Position numbers and translations under genes: made by a program. From Erwinia sp. OLFS4 (GTDB taxonomy: Bacteria > Pseudomonadota > Gammaproteobacteria > Enterobacterales > Enterobacteriaceae), in NCBI RefSeq assembly GCF_002752165.1, contig NZ_MOMB01000052.1:62001-126000 (forward strand): a stretch of DNA of 64,000 bases, written 5' to 3'. The notes under the pieces were generated by a model. It had not been told where the DNA came from. It saw only the letters and a list, made by a program, of their open reading frames with translations, and did no database searches. Shown piece after piece: positions 47,430-56,578 of the stretch; within the stretch, counting starts at the first letter, position 1, and the number at the start of each line of letters is the position of its first letter.

Positions 47430-48299
47430 TCAGCCGATCTTTCGTCCTTCCATCAGACGCTTGACCAGGGGAGCCATAATTAACTCAATGGCCAGCCCCA
47501 TCTTACCACCAGGTACCACCAGCGTATTAATATGTGAGATAAAAGAGCCTTGTAGCATCGCCAGCAGGTAAGGAAAGTCAATCTCTTCAAGGTCGCGGAA
47601 ATGGATCACCACCAGGCTTTCATCCAGTGACGGGATGCCTCTGGCCGCGAACGGATTAGAAGTATCGATAGTTGGCACGCGCTGAAAATTGATATGAGTG
47701 CGGGAAAATTGCGGGGTGATGTAGTTGATATAGTCATCCATAGAGCGCACCACTGAATCCATAACCGCTTCGCGTGAATGACCGCGCTCGCTGGTGTCGC
47801 GCACCAGCTTCTGAATCCATTCAAGGTTGACGATGGGCACGACGCCAACTAACAGGTCGACCTGTTCAGCAACGTTATGCTGCTGAGTGACCACGCCACC
47901 ATGCAGGCCTTCATAAAACAGCACATCGGTGGGTTCTGGCAGCGGTTGCCAGGGTGTGAAAGTTCCGGGTACCTGATTCCACGGCACCGCCTCATCATAG
48001 GTATGTAAATATTTGCGTGATCGACCGGTTCCGGAACGTCCGTACTCTTTAAACGTTTCGACCAGCAGCGAAAAATCATTGGCTTCCGGGCCGAAATAGC
48101 TGATATGGCGGCCTGAATCGCGTGCTTTGCGAATCGCCATATCCATTTCCGGGCGGGTATATTGATGAAAGCTATCGCCTTCCACTTCCGCGGCAGTTAA
48201 ATCCAGCTGCTGGAAAATTTTACGAAACGCCAGGCTGGTAGTGGTGGTTCCCGCGCCGCTGGAGCCGGTGACGGCGATGATCGGGTGTTTTGCTGACAT
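47430..48299 (-). CDS. prkB: Phosphoribulokinase-like protein PrkB
   Basis: A 289-residue P-loop kinase of the phosphoribulokinase/uridine-kinase fold. Walker A is GSSGAGTTTT (residues 12-21); FYEGLHGG near 128 and the following Arg/Lys-rich helices match PRK. Non-autotrophic enterics carry this protein without RuBisCO, and its physiological substrate is unknown. Length equals E. coli PrkB (289). Followed downstream by the crp control region; yheU lies 58 bp upstream. Confidence 0.93.
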   Translation of the reverse strand: MSAKHPIIAVTGSSGAGTTTTSLAFRKIFQQLDLTAAEVEGDSFHQYTRPEMDMAIRKARDSGRHISYFGPEANDFSLLVETFKEYGRSGTGRSRKYLHTYDEAVPWNQVPGTFTPWQPLPEPTDVLFYEGLHGGVVTQQHNVAEQVDLLVGVVPIVNLEWIQKLVRDTSERGHSREAVMDSVVRSMDDYINYITPQFSRTHINFQRVPTIDTSNPFAARGIPSLDESLVVIHFRDLEEIDFPYLLAMLQGSFISHINTLVVPGGKMGLAIELIMAPLVKRLMEGRKIG

Positions 48300-48357
48300 A
48301 AATTACGCTCCCTGATAAATGGCTGAATGACTTGTTACCACGTTCAGCTTACTGATG

Positions 48358-48576
48358 TCATCTACCAAACGATTTTTGCGGCATAATATTGACGGATTCA
48401 TGTAATTCCGACCATACCAGTACCACTTCGCCGTTTTCCAGCTGGCGCCGGACATCCTCTACTTTTTGCGCAAGACTACGCTCCTGTTCACCGTAGTCGG
48501 TACCTTCGCGCAAGACAAATGCTTCCAGCAGATTATTCAGTGTTTCGGCGTCGAGTTGCTGCCAGGGAATGATCAT
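48358..48576 (-). CDS. yheU: YheU, small conserved protein
   Basis: A 72-residue acidic protein of the UPF0270 family, function unknown. Start [29 protein letters not shown] is the family's; ATG 48576 lies one base after the yheT stop (TAA-T-ATG), so the two are translationally coupled. The frame is open 13 codons further upstream inside yheT without support. Same length as E. coli YheU (72). Confidence 0.93.
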   Translation of the reverse strand: MIIPWQQLDAETLNNLLEAFVLREGTDYGEQERSLAQKVEDVRRQLENGEVVLVWSELHESVNIMPQKSFGR

Positions 48577-48577
48577 A

Positions 48578-49594
48578 TTATGGCTCCAGCCAGCGGGCCA
48601 GCCAGGCCGGCACACGCTGCTCCAGCCACATTTGCGGTTTTAATAGCGTTCCACCGACGAAACCGACATGTCCACCCCGGGCGGTGAGCTGATAGCTGGT
48701 GCTGGCGGAAAGCAGGCCGGCGTCTGGAATGACATCTTCCGTCATAAAGGGGTCATCTTTGGCATGAATGATCAGCAACGGTTTACGCACGCCTTGCAGC
48801 AGAGGCATTGCGCTGGCCTGGCGGTAATAATCCAGCGCATCGTTAAAGCCGTGCACGCGCGAAGTAATGGCATCATCAAAATGCCGTAACCGACGGATCT
48901 GTTTCAGCTGCAGGGCATCAATCGGCAGTGAACCGGGGAAAGCGCGCAGTTTCCTGATGGCATTTTGCTTAAGCATGGACAGCAAATAATGTTGATAAAA
49001 ACGCGAAAATCCCTGCTCAAGTTTAACGCTACAGGGTTCAAGCATCAGCGGTGCTGAGATGACAACGCCTGCATCGAGCAGACAGTCGTTGCCCTGCTTA
49101 CCCATCAGACAGGCCAGCATATTACCGCCTAATGAAACGCCGACTGCGGCGGTGGGAACCTGTCCCCACTGTGCTCGCAGCCAGTGCAGGAAGTAGCTGG
49201 CGTCCTCGGTCTCGCCGGAATGATAGATCCGTTTTAGCCGGTTTGGTTCGCCGCTGCAGCCGCGAAAATGCATGACGACTCCCAGCCAGCCACGCCGCTG
49301 GGCGGCTTCAATCAGGCCGTGAGCATAGGGGCTGTGAATACTGCCTTCCAGCCCGTGAAACAGTACCATGCGCGGTTTATGGGTGGCCTGCGCCGGGTTT
49401 TCACTCCAGGCAAGGTCGACAAAATCGCCATCCGGCAGCGTGAGTCGTTGCCACCAGGGACGTACGCGCATGCGCCGTCGTAAAATACGTGGCAGCAGGG
49501 TTTGCATATGCGCATTATGAAAGCCGGCAAGCGGGATAAATTCGCTTGCATCCGGCGGCTGAAAATTTATGTCGCTAATACTTGTCGGATCCAT
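48578..49594 (-). CDS. yheT: YheT, alpha/beta hydrolase
   Basis: A 338-residue hydrolase of the YheT/ABHD family with the nucleophile elbow GVSLGGN (Ser near residue 149), [16 protein letters not shown] as the oxyanion region and late Asp/His in HAKDDPFM and [11 protein letters not shown]. Natural substrate unknown; relatives are esterases or acyltransferases. Begins the yheT-yheU-prkB run. In E. coli yheS lies just upstream; here an exporter and tauABCD separate them. Confidence 0.93.
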   Translation of the reverse strand: MDPTSISDINFQPPDASEFIPLAGFHNAHMQTLLPRILRRRMRVRPWWQRLTLPDGDFVDLAWSENPAQATHKPRMVLFHGLEGSIHSPYAHGLIEAAQRRGWLGVVMHFRGCSGEPNRLKRIYHSGETEDASYFLHWLRAQWGQVPTAAVGVSLGGNMLACLMGKQGNDCLLDAGVVISAPLMLEPCSVKLEQGFSRFYQHYLLSMLKQNAIRKLRAFPGSLPIDALQLKQIRRLRHFDDAITSRVHGFNDALDYYRQASAMPLLQGVRKPLLIIHAKDDPFMTEDVIPDAGLLSASTSYQLTARGGHVGFVGGTLLKPQMWLEQRVPAWLARWLEP

Positions 49595-49654
49595 ATCACA
49601 CTGTTAGTTTCGGGAGATTAATTTGTTTTTTTGGGTAAGGAGTACCCGTTTTAT

Positions 49655-50257
49655 ATGGAACTGAGTCTTTTTTTATCAATGCTAGCGTTTCTCTGGGTCG
49701 CTGCTATTACCCCAGGCCCCAATAATATGTTATTGACCGCCTCGGCGGCGAATTATGGTTTTATTCGCTCAATAATGCTACTGGTTGGTATTATGATCGG
49801 CATGCAGCTGATGCTGCTCATGGTGGCTTTTGGTATCGGCGGTCTGATTCTACTCTATCCTGCACTGCACTTGTTTCTGAAAGTCGCCGGCAGTCTTTAT
49901 TTATTATGGCTAAGCTGGAAAATTGCTTTCGCCCCTTATGAAACGCTCGACACCGCGCCGGTTGCCGCAAAGCCCATGCCATTCTGGCAGGGCGGCATGC
50001 TGCAGCTAATCAACCCGAAAGCCTGGCTAATGGCGCTGGGAGCGACGGCCAGTTTTTCCCTTGCCGGCGAGCAATATCTGCATTCGGTGGTGGCGATCAG
50101 CATTGCCATGGCGCTGGTTAATCTGGTTGCCGGTATTATCTGGCTTGGTTTTGGTGCCGCGATTGGCCGGATTTTACACGGACGTCGCGCCTGGAAAATA
50201 TTTAATCGGGTAATGGGACTGCTGACTGCCAGCTGTGTGCTGCTGGTCTGGCACTGA
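49655..50257 (+). CDS. LysE/RhtB-family amino-acid exporter
   Basis: A 200-residue membrane protein with about six spans and the LysE signature ITPGPNNMLLTASAANYGF (about 19-37) plus LQLINPKAWLMALGA in the middle. The family exports amino acids and derivatives (lysine, threonine, cysteine); the closest type by eye is the RhtB/EamB class, but the substrate cannot be read. ATG 49655 starts at the conserved N terminus, with AAGGAG somewhat distant (12 bases). It is part of the insert between yheT and yheS, before tauABCD. Confidence 0.88.
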   Translation: MELSLFLSMLAFLWVAAITPGPNNMLLTASAANYGFIRSIMLLVGIMIGMQLMLLMVAFGIGGLILLYPALHLFLKVAGSLYLLWLSWKIAFAPYETLDTAPVAAKPMPFWQGGMLQLINPKAWLMALGATASFSLAGEQYLHSVVAISIAMALVNLVAGIIWLGFGAAIGRILHGRRAWKIFNRVMGLLTASCVLLVWH

Positions 50258-50417
50258 TCACAGCCAGCCGCGAATGTTTTCTGGTTTATGGCAATGAATT
50301 GCGTTTATTGTTCTAAAGATATTTAGTTATAAAGAATAATTTTATATTCCTTTATCGCTGATAGATTCCCCGGTTAAAACTGTCGCCATGATAGCGAAAT
50401 AACCGGAGTGAAATGGA

Positions 50418-51398
50418 ATGAGCAGAATAATAAAACGCGCTGCATTGCTTGCGGTAATGGCCGCACTGAGCCTTCAGGCTCAGGCGACTAACGTAACCGT
50501 AGCCTGGCAAACCTCGGCAGAGCCGGCGAAAGTCGCGCAGGCGGATAATACTTTTGAAAAGCTCAGCGGTGCCCATGTGGATTGGCGTAAGTTTGATAGC
50601 GGCGCCAGCATTGTGCGTGCACTGGCTTCCGGCGATGTGCAGATTGGTAACCTTGGTTCAAGCCCGCTGGCGGTGGCTGCCACACAAAATCTGCCGATTG
50701 AAGTTTTCCTGCTTGCCTCCCGGCTGGGCGATTCTGAAGCGCTGGTCGTCAAAAAAGAGATCAGGACGCCACAAGACCTGATCGGTAAACGTATTGCGGT
50801 TCCTTTTATTTCCACGACGCACTACAGCCTGCTGGCAGCCCTGAAACACTGGGGTATCAAACCTGAACAGTTGCAGATTATTAACCTGCAGCCGCCGGCA
50901 ATTATTGCCGCCTGGCAGCGTGGCGATATCGATGGTGCTTATGTCTGGGCTCCGGCGGTCAATCAGCTGGAGAAGAATGGCAAGGTCCTGACAGATTCTC
51001 AGCAGGTGGGGCGCTGGGGCGCGCCGACCCTGGATGTCTGGGTGGTACGCAAGGATTTTGCCAGGGCACATCCCGATATTGTCACTGCGTTTGCCCGCAG
51101 TGCTATACAGGCGCAAAAAGCTTACCTTGATGATCCTGAAGGATGGCTGAAAAATCCTGAGAATCTGCGCAAGCTTTCCCGGTACAGCGGGGTGCCCGTT
51201 GAGCAGATTCCGTCGCTGGTTAAGGGAAATCAGTATCTGACAAACAGCCAGCAGATTGCCGATCTTGCTCAGCCGGTGAATAAAGCAATTGTGGATACGG
51301 CGGCGTTTCTTAAACAGCAGGGTAAAGTTGCGCAGGCTGGTACTGATTACCATGACTTTGTAACCAACCAGTTTGTCACCGCGGCTCAGAAACCGTAA
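50418..51398 (+). CDS. tauA: Taurine ABC transporter substrate-binding protein
   Basis: A 326-residue periplasmic binding protein with a signal peptide of about 23 residues (ending AQA before TNVTVAW). The mature part has the sulfonate-binding fold: QTSAEPAKVAQADNTFEK near the start and IGNLGSSPLAVAAT, typical of TauA. It delivers taurine or related sulfonates to TauBC. First gene of tauABCD; the AT-rich 50300-50360 stretch upstream may hold its promoter. Family regulation in enterics is by Cbl/CysB during sulfur starvation; I see no certain site. Confidence 0.94.
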   Translation: MSRIIKRAALLAVMAALSLQAQATNVTVAWQTSAEPAKVAQADNTFEKLSGAHVDWRKFDSGASIVRALASGDVQIGNLGSSPLAVAATQNLPIEVFLLASRLGDSEALVVKKEIRTPQDLIGKRIAVPFISTTHYSLLAALKHWGIKPEQLQIINLQPPAIIAAWQRGDIDGAYVWAPAVNQLEKNGKVLTDSQQVGRWGAPTLDVWVVRKDFARAHPDIVTAFARSAIQAQKAYLDDPEGWLKNPENLRKLSRYSGVPVEQIPSLVKGNQYLTNSQQIADLAQPVNKAIVDTAAFLKQQGKVAQAGTDYHDFVTNQFVTAAQKP

Positions 51399-51407
51399 GG
51401 AGGGGCC

Positions 51408-52175
51408 ATGCTCAACCTCTCTCATCTTTATGCCAGCTATGAGGGACACCCTGCACTCCAGGATATCCATCTGCGGTTAGCTTCCGGCAGTCTGACGGTC
51501 GTTCTGGGGCCTTCCGGATGTGGCAAAACGACATTGTTAAACCTGATAGCCGGTTTTCAGCTGCCAGCGCGAGGAAGTATTGAGCTGAACCAGCGTAGGG
51601 TAAAGGCACCGGGAGCCGATCGCGGCGTGGTGTTTCAGAACGAAGGGTTACTGCCGTGGTTGAATGTTATCGAAAACGTGGCTTTTGGCCTGCGGCTGGC
51701 CGGGGTTGATCGCAAAACGCGGGAACAGAAAGCCGCGCAGCTGCTGGCCCGGGTTGGCCTTGCCGGTGCTGAACGACGCGCTATCTGGCAGCTTTCCGGG
51801 GGAATGCGTCAGCGTGTCGGTATTGCGCGGGCGCTGGTTAACGATCCGCAGTTACTGCTGCTGGATGAGCCTTTTGGCGCGCTGGATGCCTTTACCCGTG
51901 AACAGATGCAGACGTTGCTTTTAACGTTATGGCGTGACAGTGGTAAGCAAATTTTACTGATTACCCATGATATTGAAGAAGCGGTTTTTCTCGCCAGTGA
52001 GCTTATTTTGCTTTCTCCCGGCCCTGGCCGCGTGGTGGAACGGCTGTCGCTGAACTTTGGCCAGCGTTATGCCGATGGTGCCAGCTGCCGCACCATCAAA
52101 TCCGACCCCGAGTTTATTGCGACGCGTGAAGCGGTGCTGGCTCGTTTTTTTCAGCAGCGAGAGGTGTTTGTATGA
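51408..52175 (+). CDS. tauB: Taurine ABC transporter ATPase
   Basis: A 255-residue ABC ATPase. Walker [10 protein letters not shown] (about 34-42), Q-loop FQNEGLLPW, signature [15 protein letters not shown], Walker [17 protein letters not shown] and the H-loop ITHDIEEA. It energises taurine uptake with TauC. AAGGAGG precedes its ATG, 9 bp after tauA; its stop overlaps the tauC start (ATGA). Confidence 0.95.
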   Translation: MLNLSHLYASYEGHPALQDIHLRLASGSLTVVLGPSGCGKTTLLNLIAGFQLPARGSIELNQRRVKAPGADRGVVFQNEGLLPWLNVIENVAFGLRLAGVDRKTREQKAAQLLARVGLAGAERRAIWQLSGGMRQRVGIARALVNDPQLLLLDEPFGALDAFTREQMQTLLLTLWRDSGKQILLITHDIEEAVFLASELILLSPGPGRVVERLSLNFGQRYADGASCRTIKSDPEFIATREAVLARFFQQREVFV

Positions 52176-52999
52176 GCGTGATATCCAGCGAAAAAAATGC
52201 GCTGAAAAGCCACAGCTGGCGCTGGCCATTGTCACGCCAGCTGACCCTCAGTACGCTAACCCTGTTGCTGTTGTTAGCCATCTGGTGGGGGGTAACCGCA
52301 CTGCACCTGATTGCACCGCTTTTTTTGCCGTCGCCGGGTGCCGTGCTGCATCAGTTGCTGACTATCGCCAGTCCGCAAGGATTTATGGATGCCACGCTCT
52401 GGCAACATCTGGCCGCCAGCCTGACGCGTATTCTGCTGGCTTTACTGGCTGCGGTGATAATTGGTACGCCGGTGGGTATTGCGATGGGTCTGAATGACAC
52501 CGTGCGCGGAATACTGGACCCGCTGGTGGAGCTTTACCGGCCGGTCCCGCCACTGGCTTACCTGCCGCTGATGGTTATCTGGTTCGGTATTGGCGAAACG
52601 TCAAAGATTTTACTGATTTATCTGGCCATTTTTGCCCCAGTGGTACTTTCCACCCTGGCGGGAGTTAAAGGTGCACAACCGGTACGTATTCGCGCCGCGC
52701 AGTCGCTTGGTGCCAGCCGCTGGCAGGTGCTGCGTTACGTTATTTTACCGGGCGCACTGCCGGACATCATTACCGGCATACGCATTGGGCTTGGCGTTGG
52801 CTGGTCTACTCTGGTGGCGGCTGAACTTATCGCTGCGACCCGTGGACTTGGTTTTATGGTGCAGTCGGCCGGTGAATTTCTGGCAACCGACGTGGTGATG
52901 GCGGGTATTGCTGTTATTGCCATCATCGCCTTTAATCTTGAGCTGGGACTGCGTGCGTTACAGCAGCGTCTGACCCCATGGCATGGAGTTTCATCATGA
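52172..52999 (+). CDS. tauC: Taurine ABC transporter permease
   Basis: A 275-residue inner-membrane permease with about six spans and the binding-protein-dependent EAA loop (about 190-220, [28 protein letters not shown] region). Pairs with TauB and TauA. Overlaps tauB by 4 bp and tauD by 4 bp, so the operon is translationally coupled. Confidence 0.94.
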   Translation: MSVISSEKNALKSHSWRWPLSRQLTLSTLTLLLLLAIWWGVTALHLIAPLFLPSPGAVLHQLLTIASPQGFMDATLWQHLAASLTRILLALLAAVIIGTPVGIAMGLNDTVRGILDPLVELYRPVPPLAYLPLMVIWFGIGETSKILLIYLAIFAPVVLSTLAGVKGAQPVRIRAAQSLGASRWQVLRYVILPGALPDIITGIRIGLGVGWSTLVAAELIAATRGLGFMVQSAGEFLATDVVMAGIAVIAIIAFNLELGLRALQQRLTPWHGVSS

Positions 53000-53844
53000 A
53001 TGAACGTCTGACTATTGTTCCGTTAGGGCCACATATCGGCGCGCAAATCAGTAATCTTGACCTCAGCCGGCCACTGAGCGACAGCCAGTTTGAGCAACTC
53101 TATCATGCGTTGTTGCGTCATCAGGTGGTGTTTTTGCGCCAACAACCGGTGACACCACAGCAACAGCGTGCGCTGGCAATTCGCTTCGGCGATTTGCATA
53201 TTCACCCGGTGTATCCTCATGCGCAGGGGGTTGAGGAAATTATTGTCCTCGATACGCATAAGGATAATCCACCGGATAATGATAACTGGCATACCGATGT
53301 CACTTTTATCGAGACGCCGCCAGCCGTGGCGTTGCTGACCTCAAAGCTTTTACCAGACAGTGGCGGGGATACGTTGTGGAGTAGTGGCATAGCCGCCTTT
53401 GAGGCACTGTCCACACCGTTTAAAAGCTTGTTATCAGGGCTACAGGCAGAACATGACTTCACCAAATCCTTTCCCGGTTTTAAATATCGTAAAACCGAAG
53501 AAGAGCATACCCGCTGGAAACAGGCGGTTGCCAAAAATCCGCCGGTAGTACATCCGGTGGTGCGAACACATCCGGTCAGCGGTCGAAAGGCGCTGTTTGT
53601 TAATGAAGGCTTTACCACCCGCATTATCGGCATCAGCGAAAAAGAGAGCACCGCGCTGCTGGCGTTTCTGTTTGCCCATACGACCAAGCCTGAATTTCAG
53701 GTGCGTTGGCGCTGGCAGCAGGACGATATGGCCATCTGGGACAACCGGATCACGCAACATTATGCCAATGCCGATTATTATCCGGCCCGGCGGGTGATGC
53801 ACAGGGCGACGGTGTTGGGTGATAAACCTTTCTTCGCCGACTGA
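52996..53844 (+). CDS. tauD: Taurine dioxygenase
   Basis: A 282-residue Fe(II)/2-oxoglutarate dioxygenase that hydroxylates taurine, releasing sulfite and aminoacetaldehyde as a sulfur source. Iron ligands His99 and Asp101 (NWHTDVTF) and His255 (RITQHYAN), with Arg270 ([11 protein letters not shown]) holding 2-oxoglutarate, as in E. coli TauD. ATG 52996 overlaps the tauC stop as ATGA; an earlier in-frame ATG lies inside tauC. Last gene of the operon; a repeat-bearing gap separates it from convergent yheS. Confidence 0.96.
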   Translation: MNERLTIVPLGPHIGAQISNLDLSRPLSDSQFEQLYHALLRHQVVFLRQQPVTPQQQRALAIRFGDLHIHPVYPHAQGVEEIIVLDTHKDNPPDNDNWHTDVTFIETPPAVALLTSKLLPDSGGDTLWSSGIAAFEALSTPFKSLLSGLQAEHDFTKSFPGFKYRKTEEEHTRWKQAVAKNPPVVHPVVRTHPVSGRKALFVNEGFTTRIIGISEKESTALLAFLFAHTTKPEFQVRWRWQQDDMAIWDNRITQHYANADYYPARRVMHRATVLGDKPFFAD

Positions 53845-53990
53845 GCACGGCTGCGACGGCGTTGCTGCGCGGATGGTCTGATGCTCACATAGCGGTGTAT
53901 GCTGCGCTCAGCCCACCGCTGGCGCCTTGTCTCGCACCGGCTCAGCCGGCGAACGACTTTTGACAGGCACGGCTGCGACGGCGTTGCTGC
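53845..53990. repeat. 24-bp direct repeat pair between tauD and yheS
   Basis: A 24-bp GC-rich unit beginning GCACGGCTGCGACGGCG occurs identically at 53845-53868 and 53967-53990, 122 bp apart. The first copy begins directly after the tauD stop codon and the second ends 6 bp before the yheS stop. The spacer (53869-53966) contains no gene. This unit size and intergenic placement suggest a dispersed repeat family or a duplication left by insertion; it is not ERIC or a REP that I recognise. Confidence 0.75.
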
Positions 53991-53996
53991 CGGCTT

Positions 53997-55901
53997 CTAT
54001 TGTGCCAGCCTCTGCTCCAGCTGTTCCTGCGCGTCCAGCCACTCCATCTCGCAGGTTTCCAGCGCGCTTTTTGCCTGTGTCTGCTGTTGCAATGCCACAG
54101 TCAGCTCAGCTTTGCGGCTTTGTTCATAGATAGCGGCATCCGCCAGCAGGTTTTCGGCATCGCTAAGTTGCTTATGGAGGGTCTCCATCTGTTTTTCCAG
54201 CTTCTCGATTTGCTTACGTAGCGGCTGGGTCTGGGCGCGAAGTTCGGCGTCACGGCGCTTTTGATCTTTACGTGCCTGAGCGCTGTTTTGATTGTCACTG
54301 CGTTCCTGCGTTGCAGATTGAGATGCTTGCTTTTGCAGATCGCTTAGCCACTGCTGGTAATCGTCGAGATCGCCGTTAAAAACATCGACTTTGCCGTCGT
54401 GTACCAGATAGAGGTCATCGGTGGTTGCCCGTAGTAAATGACGATCGTGCGACACCACCACCAGCGCGCCTTCAAATTCAATCAGTGCTTCGGTCAGCGC
54501 CTGGCGCATATCAAGGTCAAGGTGGTTGGTTGGCTCATCCAGTAGCAGCAGATTTGGTCGTTGCCAGACAATTAACGCCAGCACCAGCCGGGCTTTTTCT
54601 CCACCGGAGAAACGGACAATAGGTTCATTAATTTTATCGCCCTGAAAGGCGAAACCGCCGAGGTAATCGCGCAGCTGTTGCTCGGTAACGTTGGGTGCCA
54701 GACGCGCCAGATGCTGGAGAGGGGATTCATCCGGGCGTAAAAACTCCAGCTGATGCTGAGCGAAATAACCCAGTTTTACCCCTTTTGCCAGACCGACATC
54801 ACCTTGCTGAGCGGCCAGTTCGCCAGCCAGCAGCTTAATTAAGGTCGATTTACCCGCGCCGTTGCGGCCGAGTAAGCCAATACGTGAGCCGGGTACCAGA
54901 TTGAGTTTAATGGCATTTAGTACCGTGCGTTCACCATAACCCGCGCTGACTTTTTCCATTTTTAACAGAGGATTGGGCAGGTTTTCTGGTGGACGAAAAC
55001 TGAAGTGAAAGGGATTATCGGCATGCGCCGGGGCAATCATCTCCATACGCTCCAGCATTTTGATACGACTTTGAGCCTGCTTTGCTTTGGAGGCCTTCGC
55101 CCGAAAGCGGTCGATGTAGCTTTGCAGATGGGCCACTTTTTGCTGCTGGCTTTGATACATCGCCTGCTGCTGGGCCAGTTTGGTTGCTCGCTGGATTTCA
55201 AAAACGCTGTAATTTCCGGTGTATTCAAACAAATTCTGCTGTTCGATATGCAGAATTTTGTCTACCACCGGGTCAAGGAAGTCGCGATCGTGGGAAATCA
55301 GGATCAGGGTGCCGGAATAACTTTTCAGCCAGCGTTCAAGCCAGATAACCGCATCAAGATCAAGGTGGTTGGTTGGTTCATCCAGCAATAACAAATCGGA
55401 GCGACACAGCAATGCCTGGGCCAGATTCAGGCGCATCCGCCAGCCGCCAGAAAAGGCGCTGACCGGATGGGTTATTTGCTGCTGTACAAAGCCCAGGCCG
55501 CTTAACAAACTGGCTGCACGCGCCCGTATACTCCAGGCATTGATGGCATCCAGCTGACCATGAATCAGTGCGATAGCATTGCCATCATTACGGTGATTGG
55601 CGTCATGGAGCGCGGATTCCAGCTGACGGAATTCGCGGTCGCCATCAATCACATAATCAATGGCAGTCTGCTCCAGTGCCGGTGTTTCCTGGTTCACCCA
55701 GGCGAGAGACCAGGTGCCCGGCCAGCTGGCGCTACCTGCATCAGGGCTGATTTCGTTTTTCAGTAATGACAACAGGGTAGACTTACCACAGCCGTTTTTA
55801 CCCACCAGTCCGACTTTTTGTCCAGGATTGATAGTGGCGGTAGCATTTTCCAGTAAGACGCGCACACCGCGTCTGATTTGTAAGGAAGAGAAGACAATCA
55901 T
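53997..55901 (-). CDS. yheS: YheS, ABC-F family ATPase
   Basis: A 634-residue soluble protein with two ABC domains and no membrane spans. Walker A motifs GKNGCGKST (about 34-42) and GRNGAGKST (about 347-355), signatures FSGGWRMRL and FSGGEKARL, and a C-terminal charged coiled coil (about 530-634). ABC-F proteins bind the ribosomal E site; YheS is implicated in relieving stalling in E. coli. Divergent from kefG, as in E. coli; its 3' side faces the tau insert. Confidence 0.94.
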   Translation of the reverse strand: MIVFSSLQIRRGVRVLLENATATINPGQKVGLVGKNGCGKSTLLSLLKNEISPDAGSASWPGTWSLAWVNQETPALEQTAIDYVIDGDREFRQLESALHDANHRNDGNAIALIHGQLDAINAWSIRARAASLLSGLGFVQQQITHPVSAFSGGWRMRLNLAQALLCRSDLLLLDEPTNHLDLDAVIWLERWLKSYSGTLILISHDRDFLDPVVDKILHIEQQNLFEYTGNYSVFEIQRATKLAQQQAMYQSQQQKVAHLQSYIDRFRAKASKAKQAQSRIKMLERMEMIAPAHADNPFHFSFRPPENLPNPLLKMEKVSAGYGERTVLNAIKLNLVPGSRIGLLGRNGAGKSTLIKLLAGELAAQQGDVGLAKGVKLGYFAQHQLEFLRPDESPLQHLARLAPNVTEQQLRDYLGGFAFQGDKINEPIVRFSGGEKARLVLALIVWQRPNLLLLDEPTNHLDLDMRQALTEALIEFEGALVVVSHDRHLLRATTDDLYLVHDGKVDVFNGDLDDYQQWLSDLQKQASQSATQERSDNQNSAQARKDQKRRDAELRAQTQPLRKQIEKLEKQMETLHKQLSDAENLLADAAIYEQSRKAELTVALQQQTQAKSALETCEMEWLDAQEQLEQRLAQ

Positions 55902-56023
55902 AAGCGCCGGATCAAGAGTGTATGTTAAATTAGTATTTCAAAAAGAATTCCGGAATCACCGACTCCATCGCGTAGAGCATGGTAACGGAAATCGCCGATC
56001 AACACGACGATTTGAAAGGGGAA

Positions 56024-56578
56024 ATGATGTCGCAGTCGCCGAAAGTTTTGCTGCTCTATGCGCACCCTGAGTCACAGGACTCGATTGCCAACCAGATATT
56101 ACTGCAATCGGCAAAGCAGCAGGATAACGTTACGGTACATGACCTGTACGCGCACTATCCCGATTTCTTTATTGATATACACAAAGAGCAGCAGTTGTTA
56201 CGTGAACATCAGGTGATTGTTTTTCAACACCCCCTGTATACCTACAGCTGTCCTGCGCTGTTAAAAGAGTGGCTGGATCGGGTGTTATCACGCGGTTTTG
56301 CCAGCGGAGTCGGCGGTAACGCCCTGGTGGGCAAATACTGGCGCAGCGTGATTACTACCGGCGAACCTGAAGCCGCCTATCACCATAACGGCCTGAATCG
56401 TTACCCCATGTCAGACATTATGCGTCCATTTGAACTGACGGCACAAATGTGCCGGATGCACTGGCTGACGCCAATGATCATTTACTGGGCGCGTCGCCAG
56501 TCGGCGGAGATGATGAACAATTTTTCCCGTGCTTATGGTGAGTGGTTGGCTTCACCGTTGTCGCAAGGAGGTTACTGA
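56024..56578 (+). CDS. kefG: KefG, ancillary flavoprotein of the KefB efflux system
   Basis: A 184-residue quinone-oxidoreductase-like flavodoxin fold: [17 protein letters not shown] at the start and [21 protein letters not shown] in the middle. It is required for full activity of KefB. ATG 56024 is the first of two adjacent Met codons and matches E. coli KefG (184 residues); 15 earlier codons are open. Its stop overlaps the kefB start by one base. Confidence 0.95.
   Translation: MMSQSPKVLLLYAHPESQDSIANQILLQSAKQQDNVTVHDLYAHYPDFFIDIHKEQQLLREHQVIVFQHPLYTYSCPALLKEWLDRVLSRGFASGVGGNALVGKYWRSVITTGEPEAAYHHNGLNRYPMSDIMRPFELTAQMCRMHWLTPMIIYWARRQSAEMMNNFSRAYGEWLASPLSQGGY

Noticed and set aside
53845..53990. 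ERIC or REP element
   Set aside because: The 24-bp unit is a direct repeat and does not match the ERIC core or the REP palindrome as I know them.
53899..54129. 76-codon + strand frame across the 24-bp repeat and the yheS 3' end
   Set aside because: Most of it is the antisense shadow of yheS; there is no ribosome-binding site.
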